Shown: one piece after another, positions 1 to 7,910 of the stretch
Layout: each line of letters starts with the position of its first letter
Numbering within the stretch: position 1 is the stretch's first letter
Made by a program: the position numbers and the translations under genes
Notes under the pieces: generated by a model
The model's input: the letters and a program-made list of their open reading frames with translations, nothing else
Databases searched by the model: none
Told to the model about the DNA's origin: nothing
Assembly (NCBI GenBank): GCA_964565375.1
Contig: CAZMEV010000038.1
Span: 1 to 26,821 of the forward strand
Direction of reading: 5' to 3'
From: SLAN01 sp964565375
GTDB lineage: Bacteria > Spirochaetota > Spirochaetia > DSM-27196 > SKKC01
DNA length: 26,821 bases

Positions 1-111
1 GATCGCCCGTGGCGCCGCATGCGCGGCAGCTTCCAGGGATCGCCCGTGGCGCCGCGTGCGCGGCAGCTTCCAGGGCTCCTCCGCGGCTGCGCGTGCGCCG
101 CAGCGGTGTCC
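1..111. repeat. 37-bp GC-rich tandem repeat array, at least 3 units
   Basis: Two nearly identical 37-base units lie at 1-37 and 38-74; I see one difference, A19 against G56. A third, degenerate unit follows at 75-111. Each unit holds a small inverted repeat (GCCGC/GCGGC in units 1 and 2). In the diverged third unit a stem is kept in altered form (GCTGCG/CGCAGC). The array abuts the stop codon of the minus-strand outer-membrane protein gene and may continue left of the window. There are no unique spacers, so it is not CRISPR. Function is unknown; a structured 3' end is possible. Confidence 0.85.
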
Positions 112-112
112 C

Positions 113-757
113 TCAGAAGCGTACGCCTGCGTCCAGACCCCAGTGCCACGCGGATGTTACGTTTCTGAGGCTGCCACGTATCACTCCGAACGGCATACCA
201 CCTGCCGCAATACCGATAACCGGCTTCAAAGACCCTCCTGCGGAGGCCCACACTTCCCCGCGCACCAGCCCCCCGCCGGCAAGATAGCTTGCGGCCGGAC
301 TCAAAGAGCCGGCGGTATAGAGATAGCCTCGAGCCGCGAGCGCAGGCCCGGCGGCAACCATCGCGCCGGCCGGATCACGCTGCCACTCCAGCGCCACGCC
401 GGCGAATGACGTTACATCCCCTCCGACCGGCACGCCGTCACGGGGAAGCACCTGCCATCCTGCGTTACCCTGGCGGTAGCGTCCCTGGCCCGCCACACCA
501 GCCGAAAGAGAGGCGAGCGGACTCACGGAAAACTCATCGTGATCGCCGGAGCCATCCGTCCAGACCGGGGGAAACGTCCAGGCAAACCGCAGGTTCGGAA
601 CGAGAACACGCTGGTCGAAATCGAGCCTGTCCTGCTCGAAGGATATGCTGCTGCTACGCAGCCCTGCGGTCACCGCGGGTGACGTGTATGCCGGGCTAAG
701 GCCAAGGGTGATCAGCCCGATGACACAAGCGGTCCGCAGGATCGGCAATAAACGCAT
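113..757 (-). CDS. Small secreted outer-membrane beta-barrel-like protein
   Basis: A 214-residue protein with a signal peptide (MRLLPILRTACVIGLITLG, then a small-residue region ending near SPAYTS). The mature part has alternating polar and hydrophobic stretches, many Gly and aromatic residues, and ends in a C-terminal Phe (GLDAGVRF), as outer-membrane beta-barrels often do. The predicted place is the outer membrane. The open frame runs 55 codons further upstream, but that part looks unlike protein and overlaps the promoter-like region, so I start at the ATG at 757, which begins the signal peptide. The gene is divergent from the antiporter gene. I recognise no family beyond the barrel-like pattern. 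Confidence 0.72.
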   Translation of the reverse strand: MRLLPILRTACVIGLITLGLSPAYTSPAVTAGLRSSSISFEQDRLDFDQRVLVPNLRFAWTFPPVWTDGSGDHDEFSVSPLASLSAGVAGQGRYRQGNAGWQVLPRDGVPVGGDVTSFAGVALEWQRDPAGAMVAAGPALAARGYLYTAGSLSPAASYLAGGGLVRGEVWASAGGSLKPVIGIAAGGMPFGVIRGSLRNVTSAWHWGLDAGVRF

Positions 758-762
758 ACCCG

Positions 763-792
763 ACGGTACTGCCGTCGACCGGCACCGTGCAA
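763..792 (-). promoter_or_regulatory. Promoter-like boxes of the outer-membrane protein gene
   Basis: On the minus strand TTGCAC (787-792) is followed after 18 bases by TACCGT (763-768), which ends 5 bases before the ATG at 757. The -35 match is weak (TTG only). The geometry repeats that seen at other first genes here and would put the transcript start at or next to the start codon. The inverted repeat CGACGG/CCGTCG (761-766 and 772-777) lies in the same stretch. Confidence 0.3.
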
Positions 793-802
793 GTGCACTT
801 GC
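789..802. promoter_or_regulatory. Perfect 14-bp palindrome, operator candidate
   Basis: GCAAGTGCACTTGC reads the same on both strands. It overlaps the candidate -35 box of the minus-strand outer-membrane protein gene and lies in the divergent gap before the antiporter gene. This is a typical position for a dimeric repressor site. No regulator is identified. Confidence 0.4.
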
Positions 803-882
803 CAAACCAGGCCGCTCTGACTGGTCGCTGCTGTTAGCCGTGGCCTCCGGCGAGTCAGAAGCCGCCTGCAGGAAATTGAACA

Positions 883-920
883 CGTATACGGTCAGGTTCG
901 CCGTATACGGCCAGGTGTTC
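883..920. promoter_or_regulatory. Two 15-bp direct repeats with palindromic cores, operator candidate
   Basis: CGTATACGGTCAGGT (883-897) and CGTATACGGCCAGGT (902-916) differ at one base and are spaced 19 bp start to start. Each has the self-complementary core CGTATACG, so the two copies can also pair as a 9-bp stem (883-891 with 901-909). Outer arms GAACA (878-882) and TGTTC (916-920) extend the symmetry. The element ends a few bases before the TTGAAC box of the antiporter gene, which suggests a transcription-factor site. Confidence 0.5.
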
Positions 921-924
921 AAGC

Positions 925-956
925 TTGAACAGCCCCCCCTCTTTCCGCCATACTCG
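925..956 (+). promoter_or_regulatory. Promoter-like boxes of the antiporter operon
   Basis: TTGAAC (925-930) lies 39 bases before the ATG at 964. Possible -10 boxes are CATACT (949-954, spacer 18) or TACTCG (951-956, spacer 20). No Shine-Dalgarno sequence precedes the ATG. The boxes follow directly on the double direct repeat. The match is weak and the call leans on the same arrangement at other genes. Confidence 0.3.
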
Positions 957-963
957 GCGAACT

Positions 964-2214
964 ATGAACGGGGCTAACGGAAGCGGCGATGCCGCAATCC
1001 TCATTGATTTTCTGGTAGTTCACCCTCTGCTCGGTATCGCAGTCATGCTCCTCGGCGGCTACGTACTCGGGCGCCTTGCGGGTGCATTACACCTGCCGGA
1101 AATCACGGGGTTCGTCCTTGCCGGGCTCATTATGGGAGGGGATGTCCTCGGAGTCGTTGGAGAAAATGCCGCGGATGAACTTGTCGTAATTACCGAGGTG
1201 GCGCTTGGCATCATTGCATTTACCATCGGTAGTGAGCTCCGGGCACCGAAGCTGCGCCGCATGGGAGAAACGGTCGGTTGGATTACTGCAAGCCAGTTTC
1301 TTCTGACATTATTACTTGTTACGGCCGCCCTGGCCGCGACCAACATGGCGTGGCCGCTCGCAGCACTCCTCGGGGTTATCGCGACGACGACGTCACCGGC
1401 TGCGATCGTTCACGTTGTCCAGGAAACTCGAGCGCGGGGCCGTTATGTGGATACGCTGTTCGGGACTGTCGCACTCGGTGACGCACTGTCTATAGCTGTC
1501 TTCGGAGTGTTTCTGGCGCTCACCCCGGCACTTCTCGGCGGAGACATTGCCATCGCCGGATTGCTCATGGACTCGATAAGTGAGCTTTCGGTCAGCGTTG
1601 TGTTCGGCTTAGTCGTGGGAACATGTATTTTTCTCACGACGCGGCGACAGAACAACACCGGCGAGATTCTTATTCTGACTCTCGGATTTCTGTTTCTTTC
1701 GACCGCCGGAAGCGTTGCCGCGGGGCTTTCTCCCCTGCTGACTAATATGATCGCAGGCGCGACACTCGCGAATCTCTCGAGCGCCAACGTGCGGATCTTC
1801 CGCTCACTCGAGCCTTTGACACCACCGGTCTACGCACTCTTTTTCGTGCTCGCGGGTACGAAGCTCTCCCCGGCGGTTCTCGGTCAGGCCGAAACTCTTA
1901 TCTTCGGCGGGTTATTCATTGCGGCCCGGGCTGTCGGGAAAATCGGTGGATCGGCGATCGGCGCCGCTGCCGCCGGGCAGGCACCGGCACTCCGACGCTG
2001 GCTTGGACTCGGACTCATGCCCCATGCAGGGGTAGCTCTCGGGCTGGTTCTCCTGCTTCAGGCTGCCCCGGCCTTTGAACTCATTCCGGGCTTTCAACCC
2101 GAGACAATAACAACTCTTGTTAACGTTATACTCATGTCGGTGTTCGTAAACGAGATAACCGGTCCCATCTTTGCTGTCTTTGCCATCCGGCGCGCGAATC
2201 AACTGGAGGATTAG
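964..2214 (+). CDS. Cation/proton antiporter (Na+/H+ exchanger family)
   Basis: A polytopic membrane protein of 416 residues with about a dozen hydrophobic segments and no large soluble domain. It opens with FLVVHPLLGIAVMLLGGYVLGRLAGALHLPEITGFVLAGLI, the usual start of CPA-type exchangers. TTTSPAAIVHVVQETRARG and LGDALSIAVFG (Asp about residue 173) match the central region that carries the ion-binding Asp. The residue before that Asp is Gly, where many family members have Asn, Asp or Gln. It should exchange a cation (Na+ or K+) for protons at the inner membrane. A TTG at 925 would add 13 residues; I prefer the ATG at 964 because the TTG lies in a -35-like box. The EIIA-PII gene follows after 3 bases, so the two are probably cotranscribed and the second regulates the first. 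Confidence 0.85.
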   Translation: MNGANGSGDAAILIDFLVVHPLLGIAVMLLGGYVLGRLAGALHLPEITGFVLAGLIMGGDVLGVVGENAADELVVITEVALGIIAFTIGSELRAPKLRRMGETVGWITASQFLLTLLLVTAALAATNMAWPLAALLGVIATTTSPAAIVHVVQETRARGRYVDTLFGTVALGDALSIAVFGVFLALTPALLGGDIAIAGLLMDSISELSVSVVFGLVVGTCIFLTTRRQNNTGEILILTLGFLFLSTAGSVAAGLSPLLTNMIAGATLANLSSANVRIFRSLEPLTPPVYALFFVLAGTKLSPAVLGQAETLIFGGLFIAARAVGKIGGSAIGAAAAGQAPALRRWLGLGLMPHAGVALGLVLLLQAAPAFELIPGFQPETITTLVNVILMSVFVNEITGPIFAVFAIRRANQLED

Positions 2215-2217
2215 TCA

Positions 2218-3045
2218 ATGGAACTCGCTGAAGCACTCGACCCCGACTGCTGTGCCGTAAACATGTCGGCACGGGACAAAGACCAGGCACTCTGGAAACT
2301 CGCCGACCTGGCCGTGAAAAGCAACGCGCTCGAAGGCGTCGACGCCGACACCATATATCACGCACTGGCCGATCGGGAGCGGCAAGGTTCCACAGCGTTC
2401 GGCAAAGAAGTTGCAATGCCGCACGCACGGCTGCCGGGCATGGATACGTTCGTCATGTTCGCGGCGGTATTTCCAAGGGGTGTACACTTCGACGCGGTCG
2501 ACAACAAGAAGGTCCGCCTCTTCTTCGTAATTCTGGGCCCCGGCGAACAAGTGCAGGCTCATTTACGGATTCTGGCCGGAATCTCGCGAATAATTGCACA
2601 CACCAACGCCAAACAGGAACTCGTTCGCACGCGATCGACCGAAGCACTGACCGAGGTTCTCCAGCGATACATCGGCCAGGCCGAAAGCACGCCCCAGCCT
2701 TCGTCGCAGAAGATGAAGCTTATGCTCATTACGCTCTACGTCGAGCAGCACATCTACGACATACTTGAGCTGCTCCTCGAATTCGGAATTGAAGGCGCTT
2801 CCATATTCGAAACATCCGGCATGGGACGCTATATTTCCAACGTTCCGCTGTTTGCGGAGTTCATCGGATTTATGAACGAGAGCAAAAACGCATCTCAGAC
2901 AGTTATGGCTCTCGCCCCCGAGCGGCATGTACAGGGGATTATCGATCGTATAGAAGATATAACCGGCGATCTCGATAAGCGTGAGGGCGCGGCTGTGGTG
3001 GTCCTCGACGTTACCTTTGCTAAGGGAACGATGAAAATGATGTGA
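2218..3045 (+). CDS. PTS EIIA domain fused to a PII-like domain; probable antiporter regulator
   Basis: A soluble protein of 275 residues. Residues 1-155 form an EIIA domain of the fructose/nitrogen type, with the phosphorylatable His69 in GKEVAMPHAR and a downstream QVQAHLRILAGISRII helix. Residues about 163-275 resemble a PII signalling fold: an opening strand (MKLMLITLYVEQHIYDILELLLEFGIEG), a turn like the PII GxGR region (SGMGRY), a T-loop-like stretch and a final strand (GAAVVVLDV). The start is 3 bases after the antiporter stop, and GGAGGA (2205-2210) lies 7 bases before the ATG. I infer that it senses phosphotransfer status and perhaps a nucleotide or ion, and controls the antiporter. 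No sugar permease genes are nearby, so a role in sugar uptake is unlikely. The PII-like assignment is by eye. Confidence 0.8.
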   Translation: MELAEALDPDCCAVNMSARDKDQALWKLADLAVKSNALEGVDADTIYHALADRERQGSTAFGKEVAMPHARLPGMDTFVMFAAVFPRGVHFDAVDNKKVRLFFVILGPGEQVQAHLRILAGISRIIAHTNAKQELVRTRSTEALTEVLQRYIGQAESTPQPSSQKMKLMLITLYVEQHIYDILELLLEFGIEGASIFETSGMGRYISNVPLFAEFIGFMNESKNASQTVMALAPERHVQGIIDRIEDITGDLDKREGAAVVVLDVTFAKGTMKMM

Positions 3046-3115
3046 CCCTGTTCCGGCAATGTAACTCCGGCGAGAGGATGCAAGCCGGGCCTCTGGATAG
3101 ATCTTCGTCCTTCAA

Positions 3116-3145
3116 TTGACGTATCAACAGGCGATTCCGTACTCT
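3116..3145 (+). promoter_or_regulatory. Promoter-like boxes of the MoxR operon
   Basis: TTGACG (3116-3121) and TACTCT (3140-3145) are separated by 18 bases in the 107-base gap after the EIIA gene. The -10 box ends 7 bases before the ATG at 3153, so the predicted transcript would begin at or within a base or two of the start codon. No Shine-Dalgarno sequence is present. Confidence 0.4.
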
Positions 3146-3152
3146 GTACCCG

Positions 3153-4145
3153 ATGGACTACAAAGCCTTGACGACAGTGCGCGACGGTGTTGCCTCCCTG
3201 ATCGACAATATACAGTCGGTTATATCCATTGACCGGGAGAAACTCGAATTACTGGTCGCCTCTCATATTGCCGGCGGGCACGTATTGCTTGCCGACAGCC
3301 ATGGGGTGGGAAAAACAAGTCTCGCCCGGGCTCTGGCAGGCAGTATCGAGTGGGATACGTCCGACGCGATAAGCACCGAACCCCATGCTCCGAGGATGGA
3401 CGATTTCAACCGGGTGCAATGTACCGTTGACCTGCTGCCGCAGGACATTCTCGGCTATAACCGCATATCCGGCACGGGCAATGAGCTCACGTTCAACAAG
3501 GGTCCGATTTTCTCCCACTTTGTTCTCTGTGACGAAATTAATCTTCTGACACCGAAAACGCAGGGCAGTTTCTTTCAGGCGATGGAAGAGCAATCGGTCA
3601 GTGTGGAAGGGAGAACCTACACCCTTACCGATCCGTTCTTCATTATTGCAACCATGAACCTGAAAGGGTCGCATCTTTTTCCGCTTCCCGCGCCTCAGCT
3701 CGACCGGTTCATGATTCAGCTGTCCATGGGCTACCCGTCGGCGGACAATGAAACGTCGATAGTCAGGCAACACGGACGTAACGACTCATGGTCGGCGTTT
3801 TCTCCGGTCGTGTACTCATCGAACCTGCTCGAATGGAAAGAGATGGTGGATAACGTATACATAAGCGATGAAGTAATCGATTACATCGTTACATGCGTGA
3901 GAAGAACCCGGGAACACTCGGATGTTCTCGTGGGGGCGAGCCCGAGAACCGGCGTCAAGGTTTCGCGGCTCGCACGCTCGCTGAGTCTCATTCGCGGTGA
4001 GGACTACACAACCGTAGATACCGTGAAGGAAATATTCGCCTCGGCGGTCACTCACCGGATTGTCATGAAGAACTCCGCTCAGGCACCCGAGACTGTGATT
4101 TCGGATGTCATGAGCAGGACACCCGTGGAGGCAGGACGCAGCTGA
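3153..4145 (+). CDS. MoxR-family AAA+ ATPase
   Basis: A protein of 330 residues, the usual length for MoxR chaperone-like ATPases. The Walker A region is ADSHGVGKTS (Lys54, Thr55), where family members normally have a Pro before GxGKT; here it is His50. Walker B is DEIN (127-130), followed by LL instead of the usual RA. Sensor 1 lies in ATMN (Asn169), and LPAPQLDRF carries the conserved Arg185. The C-terminal lid helices contain GASPRTGVKVSRLAR. MoxR proteins work with DUF58 and VWA proteins, often in envelope or metal-enzyme maturation, and the three genes downstream fit that. The DUF58 gene begins 2 bases after this stop. The departures at Walker A and B may mark a distinct subfamily. Confidence 0.9.
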   Translation: MDYKALTTVRDGVASLIDNIQSVISIDREKLELLVASHIAGGHVLLADSHGVGKTSLARALAGSIEWDTSDAISTEPHAPRMDDFNRVQCTVDLLPQDILGYNRISGTGNELTFNKGPIFSHFVLCDEINLLTPKTQGSFFQAMEEQSVSVEGRTYTLTDPFFIIATMNLKGSHLFPLPAPQLDRFMIQLSMGYPSADNETSIVRQHGRNDSWSAFSPVVYSSNLLEWKEMVDNVYISDEVIDYIVTCVRRTREHSDVLVGASPRTGVKVSRLARSLSLIRGEDYTTVDTVKEIFASAVTHRIVMKNSAQAPETVISDVMSRTPVEAGRS

Positions 4146-4147
4146 AC

Positions 4148-5572
4148 ATGGCGAGAGCACGCGCCGAGTTACATACCGGAGCGCCCGATCAGGCCGGCTC
4201 CAGCGATGCCGCAGCGAGCGCAACGCGCGCGCGCCGCTCGCCCCGTACCTTTCGCGCATCCATGAGTGCAGCCGGCAGATTTCTGCAACAGTACTACCCG
4301 CTGACCACAACCGGAACGGTAATCTTTGCAGCAGGTATTGTGTTTACTGCTCTTGGAAACGCCCGCGGGGATGTATACCAGGCAACGCTCGGCGTTACGG
4401 CACTCATCCTGACTGTCCTTCTGGCCGTTCTCTCGAGGATTCAGGCAGGGCGTTTTTCCGATGTGCCCGTTCGGTGGAATGACCCATCCGATCCTGTTGC
4501 AAAAACCTTCGGCGGATCGCACGCTCCGCTCCTTACCGTTCAGGCCGCAGGTATTCGACCGTGGTTCTTCTTCAGACTCCACTCGCGTGTGACCGGCGTA
4601 CTCTTGACCGGTAAAAAAACGCGTTTCCACGTCTTCGAAGAAATCGCGACACCTGTTCCGGAACAGATATCCATACCGCTGGCATTCCCGCTTCCCGGAA
4701 CCATCCCGCTGCGCCGCAGCGTGCAGGTGCGCGATGTTTTCGGACTGACCCGTGGTGCGTTTGCCGCTCCCGTAACCCGCGAACTTGAGGTTGCAGCGCC
4801 CATGCCGCTCGAGCCGCAGCTTACCCGCATGGTCGCGGCAAGCGGGGAACAGGAGAGTACACGGACCACAACTCCGGAGGAAGAGCGCTACTATATGCGG
4901 GAGTATATTCCCGGTGACCGGTTTCGTGACATTAACTGGAAGGCATCCTCACGGATCAGGGAACTGGTCACACGGATATCTCCGCAAACACAGGACGAAG
5001 ATCGAACAATAACCATTTATCTGAGACACTTCCGTGAAACAGAACGCGAAAGCCTCGAAGCGCTTGCCCACCTGGCCTATCTCAAAGGCTGGGTTATCGC
5101 CTTTATGCGGGCCGTTCGGCGTGAGGAACACGGCGTGCAGTTTCGCGTGATAACCGCCGAAGGCATGCATGCGTTGCAGAACGACGATGAAATATCGCAG
5201 TTTTCGGGCAGACTGTGCCGACAGCATTTCACGCCGGCGCCGGCCGACCTGGCTCGAGACCCGGCCGCACGAATGGTAATTGTATTTACCACGCCGTTCG
5301 ATACAACACTGCCGGCGTTTACCGACTCGCTTTCACCGGTTGAATGTCAGATGTTTTCGACGCAGTTTGATGGCAGGCATGGAAACGCCGGTACACATTC
5401 GAGTGATCGGCTGAACTTAACGATGAGCGCCTCGGCGCTCCCGGTTCCCCCGGTACGGGTACTGGAACCGGAAACCGAACATACTGTTTCGGCACCGCGA
5501 GGCGCAACCTTGCTTGAGGAGGTTGCACTTACACCGGTGACCGAACGAACCCATCTCGCCGCCCGGTCCTGA
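4148..5572 (+). CDS. DUF58 domain protein, membrane-anchored
   Basis: A protein of 474 residues. After a basic, Ala-rich N-terminal stretch come two membrane segments (about residues 52-75 and 80-98). A soluble part follows with the DUF58 signature REYIPGD (251-257) and then RDINWKASSR. The middle part folds like a VWA domain in this family. Start is the ATG at 4148, 2 bases after the MoxR stop, with GGAGG/AGGA sequences inside the end of moxR. In MoxR operons the DUF58 protein is the usual partner of the ATPase and of the membrane transglutaminase. The last 70 or so residues (Pro/Glu/Thr-rich) match nothing I recognise. Confidence 0.88.
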   Translation: MARARAELHTGAPDQAGSSDAAASATRARRSPRTFRASMSAAGRFLQQYYPLTTTGTVIFAAGIVFTALGNARGDVYQATLGVTALILTVLLAVLSRIQAGRFSDVPVRWNDPSDPVAKTFGGSHAPLLTVQAAGIRPWFFFRLHSRVTGVLLTGKKTRFHVFEEIATPVPEQISIPLAFPLPGTIPLRRSVQVRDVFGLTRGAFAAPVTRELEVAAPMPLEPQLTRMVAASGEQESTRTTTPEEERYYMREYIPGDRFRDINWKASSRIRELVTRISPQTQDEDRTITIYLRHFRETERESLEALAHLAYLKGWVIAFMRAVRREEHGVQFRVITAEGMHALQNDDEISQFSGRLCRQHFTPAPADLARDPAARMVIVFTTPFDTTLPAFTDSLSPVECQMFSTQFDGRHGNAGTHSSDRLNLTMSASALPVPPVRVLEPETEHTVSAPRGATLLEEVALTPVTERTHLAARS

Positions 5573-5606
5573 ACAGGGCACGGACGACGAACGTACGGAG
5601 GGCATT

Positions 5607-7910
5607 ATGAGCCTCGTGCTGTTCCTGAGCCGCCTTACACTTTATCTCATTGCGATTGCAGTTCCAGTATTTCACCCTGCTGTTGTTGTAGGCTATGAAA
5701 CGCACAGCGCCCTTATCTGGTTCGGCCTGGTTCCGCTTGAGATGATTATCGCCTATGCGTTCGGCCCGCCGGTTCTGCGATTGAGAACATGGCTTCTCGC
5801 GGCAACACTGCCGGTTGCGGCGGCAGGCATTCTGGTAGGGATCGATGCATCGCCGTGGATAGCGGTGAGCGCGGGTACGCTTGCATTCGTATTGACCGCC
5901 GCACTTTTTCAGCTCGGCCCGCGCGTTCGCGCCCTGTTCGCCGTCGAGCAGCTTGCACTGGTCGTTCTGTACCTGCGGCTTCTTGCATTCTCGCGCGCGA
6001 GCGAGGATATGGCGGTCGCGGCAGAAGGTGCGACTCAGTTCATCTTTTTCCTTGTAATTGCCGCGTTTCTTATGCATGGCATCGTGGTCAGCCTTGTCCT
6101 GGCAGGCGGTGACCGCTTCGCAACAGGGAGCGGCCCGGCACTGCGCTCTCCGCTATCATTGTTCCGCCGCAGGAAGAAGACTCAGAGCGAGGAACCATCA
6201 ACCTCAATAGATTCCGTAGGCTCGAGGAGAAGTGGCCGCGAGGTGGGAGTGTTTCTCGCTGCGGCCATTCCTGTCCTGCTGCTGACCGCCTTCGCCCTGC
6301 CGACCGATTTCGTCTCGCATAACCCTGTGCTTAATATGCTTAATCCTCCGGACCACGATCCGCCCGACCCGATCGATTCTCAGGCGCGCGAGCTCATGGA
6401 GCAGCACGGCGGGCAGCCCGAAGATGCGGGTGACCGCATCGGAGAAGGCGGAGAGCAGGAAAACGGCGATGACGGCAGCGAGCTGTTCGGAGTGGACGCT
6501 GACGACTGGAACGGCACGAACGGTGAAGGCGGCGAAGAGCAGCAGCGCGCCGTGATGATCGTGCGCAGTGACCGTGATCCGACCTACGTGGCCGACGGCT
6601 ATCGCGACTACTTTGACCGCTCGCGAGGCTTCACAAGAACCGATCCACAGGAGCAGAAGCTCAACGAACTGGTCCGAAAACGGCTCGCCGGAACCTGGCG
6701 CAACACCGAGCAATCAACAGACCGCTCTCGCAGTCAGGAAGAGATTTCGATTTATTCGACGATAGAAGACCGGGTACTTGCCTACGAACCGTATGAAGTA
6801 GAACCAACGGTGTATCGACCCCAGTTCCACCCGTTCTCATACTCCTACGAGAGCGTTTCCCGGGTGAGTACCGCCGATGACTCGCAGTTCGAACGAATTG
6901 ACGGGCTCGATGACGAACTGGAATCCGAGCTTTCCGAATACCTGGATATACCGCTCGATGAAGAGCATCGTGCCGCATTCGATGCCCATATTGAAGAGCA
7001 CATCGGAGAAATTCCCGAGGGCTACTTTGAGCGCATACAGGCTATACTCAAGAGTTTCAGCGATTTTCAGTACGAGCTCGGCTACGACGACAGTTTCCGG
7101 CCGGACCACCAGGCAAACTTCGTCGCGAATACTCAGAGCGGCGACTGCGTGGAATTCTCGGTTACCGCAGGAATTCTCGGAAGGTTGATGGGTGTTCCCT
7201 CCCGCGTCGTGACCGGGTATCTGGCCTCCTCGGGTCTGCAGAATCAGGCACACACAAGGGGCCTTGCAACGCTGCAGGACAGCATTCCACACCTCCAGGA
7301 CTACAGCCTCTCGGAGATGTTTCTGGTGACCACAAGCCACCGGCATGCATGGGTTCAGTATTACATGCCCGGTTACGGCTGGGTGGACTTCGAACCGACA
7401 TCCTATGCGATTCCTCCCGACCGCGCCGGCGACCCGAATGAGCGGCAGGTTGTTGTGCCGGTCATCGAGGAAAGAGAGGCACCGCGGGAAGCAGGCTTTC
7501 CGTGGAATGAGGTTGCGAACATACTGCTGTGGCTGGTTATCATCTCGGTAACGGCGCTGTATCTGTACCGCTGGATAAGCGAGCTGTATCTGGTGTGGAG
7601 AGCTCGTGGCGACGACGACCGTGCGGTCAGAGCTCGCTACCGCCTGCTGCTTATGCACCTTGCGGCGGTCGGCTACGAACTCAAGAGCTCAGGGGAGACC
7701 GCTCACGAATACGCGAAGCGTCATCCGGAGACAGCCGGATTCGCGTCCGCATACACGAGGCTGCGCTACATGCCGCCTGACCGCGACCGTGGCGAGGTGC
7801 TCGGTGAACTGCTCGAAGAGTATCGCCGGGTTCGCCGGACTGTCCTCGGACGCTCCCCTCTGCGCACACTGCGGCGCATTGTGAGTCTTCGGACACTGTA
7901 CTATGTATAG
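5607..7910 (+). CDS. Membrane transglutaminase-like protein (TgpA type)
   Basis: A protein of 767 residues: about six or seven membrane segments in the first 170 residues, another near 210-230, a large periplasmic part, one membrane segment near 632-655 (VANILLWLVIISVTALYLY), and a cytoplasmic tail like DUF4129. The transglutaminase core has Cys514 in GDCVEFS, His580 in SHRHAWVQY and Asp594 in GYGWVDFEPT, a complete catalytic triad. An acidic Gly/Glu/Asp-rich linker (about 245-315) sits before it. A strong GGAGGG site (5597-5602) lies 4 bases before the ATG. It is the third gene of the MoxR operon. The family makes or breaks peptide bonds in the periplasm; the substrate is unknown. Confidence 0.9.
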   Translation: MSLVLFLSRLTLYLIAIAVPVFHPAVVVGYETHSALIWFGLVPLEMIIAYAFGPPVLRLRTWLLAATLPVAAAGILVGIDASPWIAVSAGTLAFVLTAALFQLGPRVRALFAVEQLALVVLYLRLLAFSRASEDMAVAAEGATQFIFFLVIAAFLMHGIVVSLVLAGGDRFATGSGPALRSPLSLFRRRKKTQSEEPSTSIDSVGSRRSGREVGVFLAAAIPVLLLTAFALPTDFVSHNPVLNMLNPPDHDPPDPIDSQARELMEQHGGQPEDAGDRIGEGGEQENGDDGSELFGVDADDWNGTNGEGGEEQQRAVMIVRSDRDPTYVADGYRDYFDRSRGFTRTDPQEQKLNELVRKRLAGTWRNTEQSTDRSRSQEEISIYSTIEDRVLAYEPYEVEPTVYRPQFHPFSYSYESVSRVSTADDSQFERIDGLDDELESELSEYLDIPLDEEHRAAFDAHIEEHIGEIPEGYFERIQAILKSFSDFQYELGYDDSFRPDHQANFVANTQSGDCVEFSVTAGILGRLMGVPSRVVTGYLASSGLQNQAHTRGLATLQDSIPHLQDYSLSEMFLVTTSHRHAWVQYYMPGYGWVDFEPTSYAIPPDRAGDPNERQVVVPVIEEREAPREAGFPWNEVANILLWLVIISVTALYLYRWISELYLVWRARGDDDRAVRARYRLLLMHLAAVGYELKSSGETAHEYAKRHPETAGFASAYTRLRYMPPDRDRGEVLGELLEEYRRVRRTVLGRSPLRTLRRIVSLRTLYYV

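Noticed and set aside
1..111. Possible CRISPR array
   Set aside because: Units are contiguous with no spacers between them, and no cas genes are in the window.
758..922. N-terminal 55-residue extension of the outer-membrane protein
   Set aside because: It would bury the signal peptide in the middle of the protein and run through the operator-like palindrome and direct repeats.
6837..7658. Open frame of 273 codons on the minus strand
   Set aside because: It is antisense to the transglutaminase catalytic domain, whose frame carries an intact Cys-His-Asp triad; no family signal in the antisense frame.
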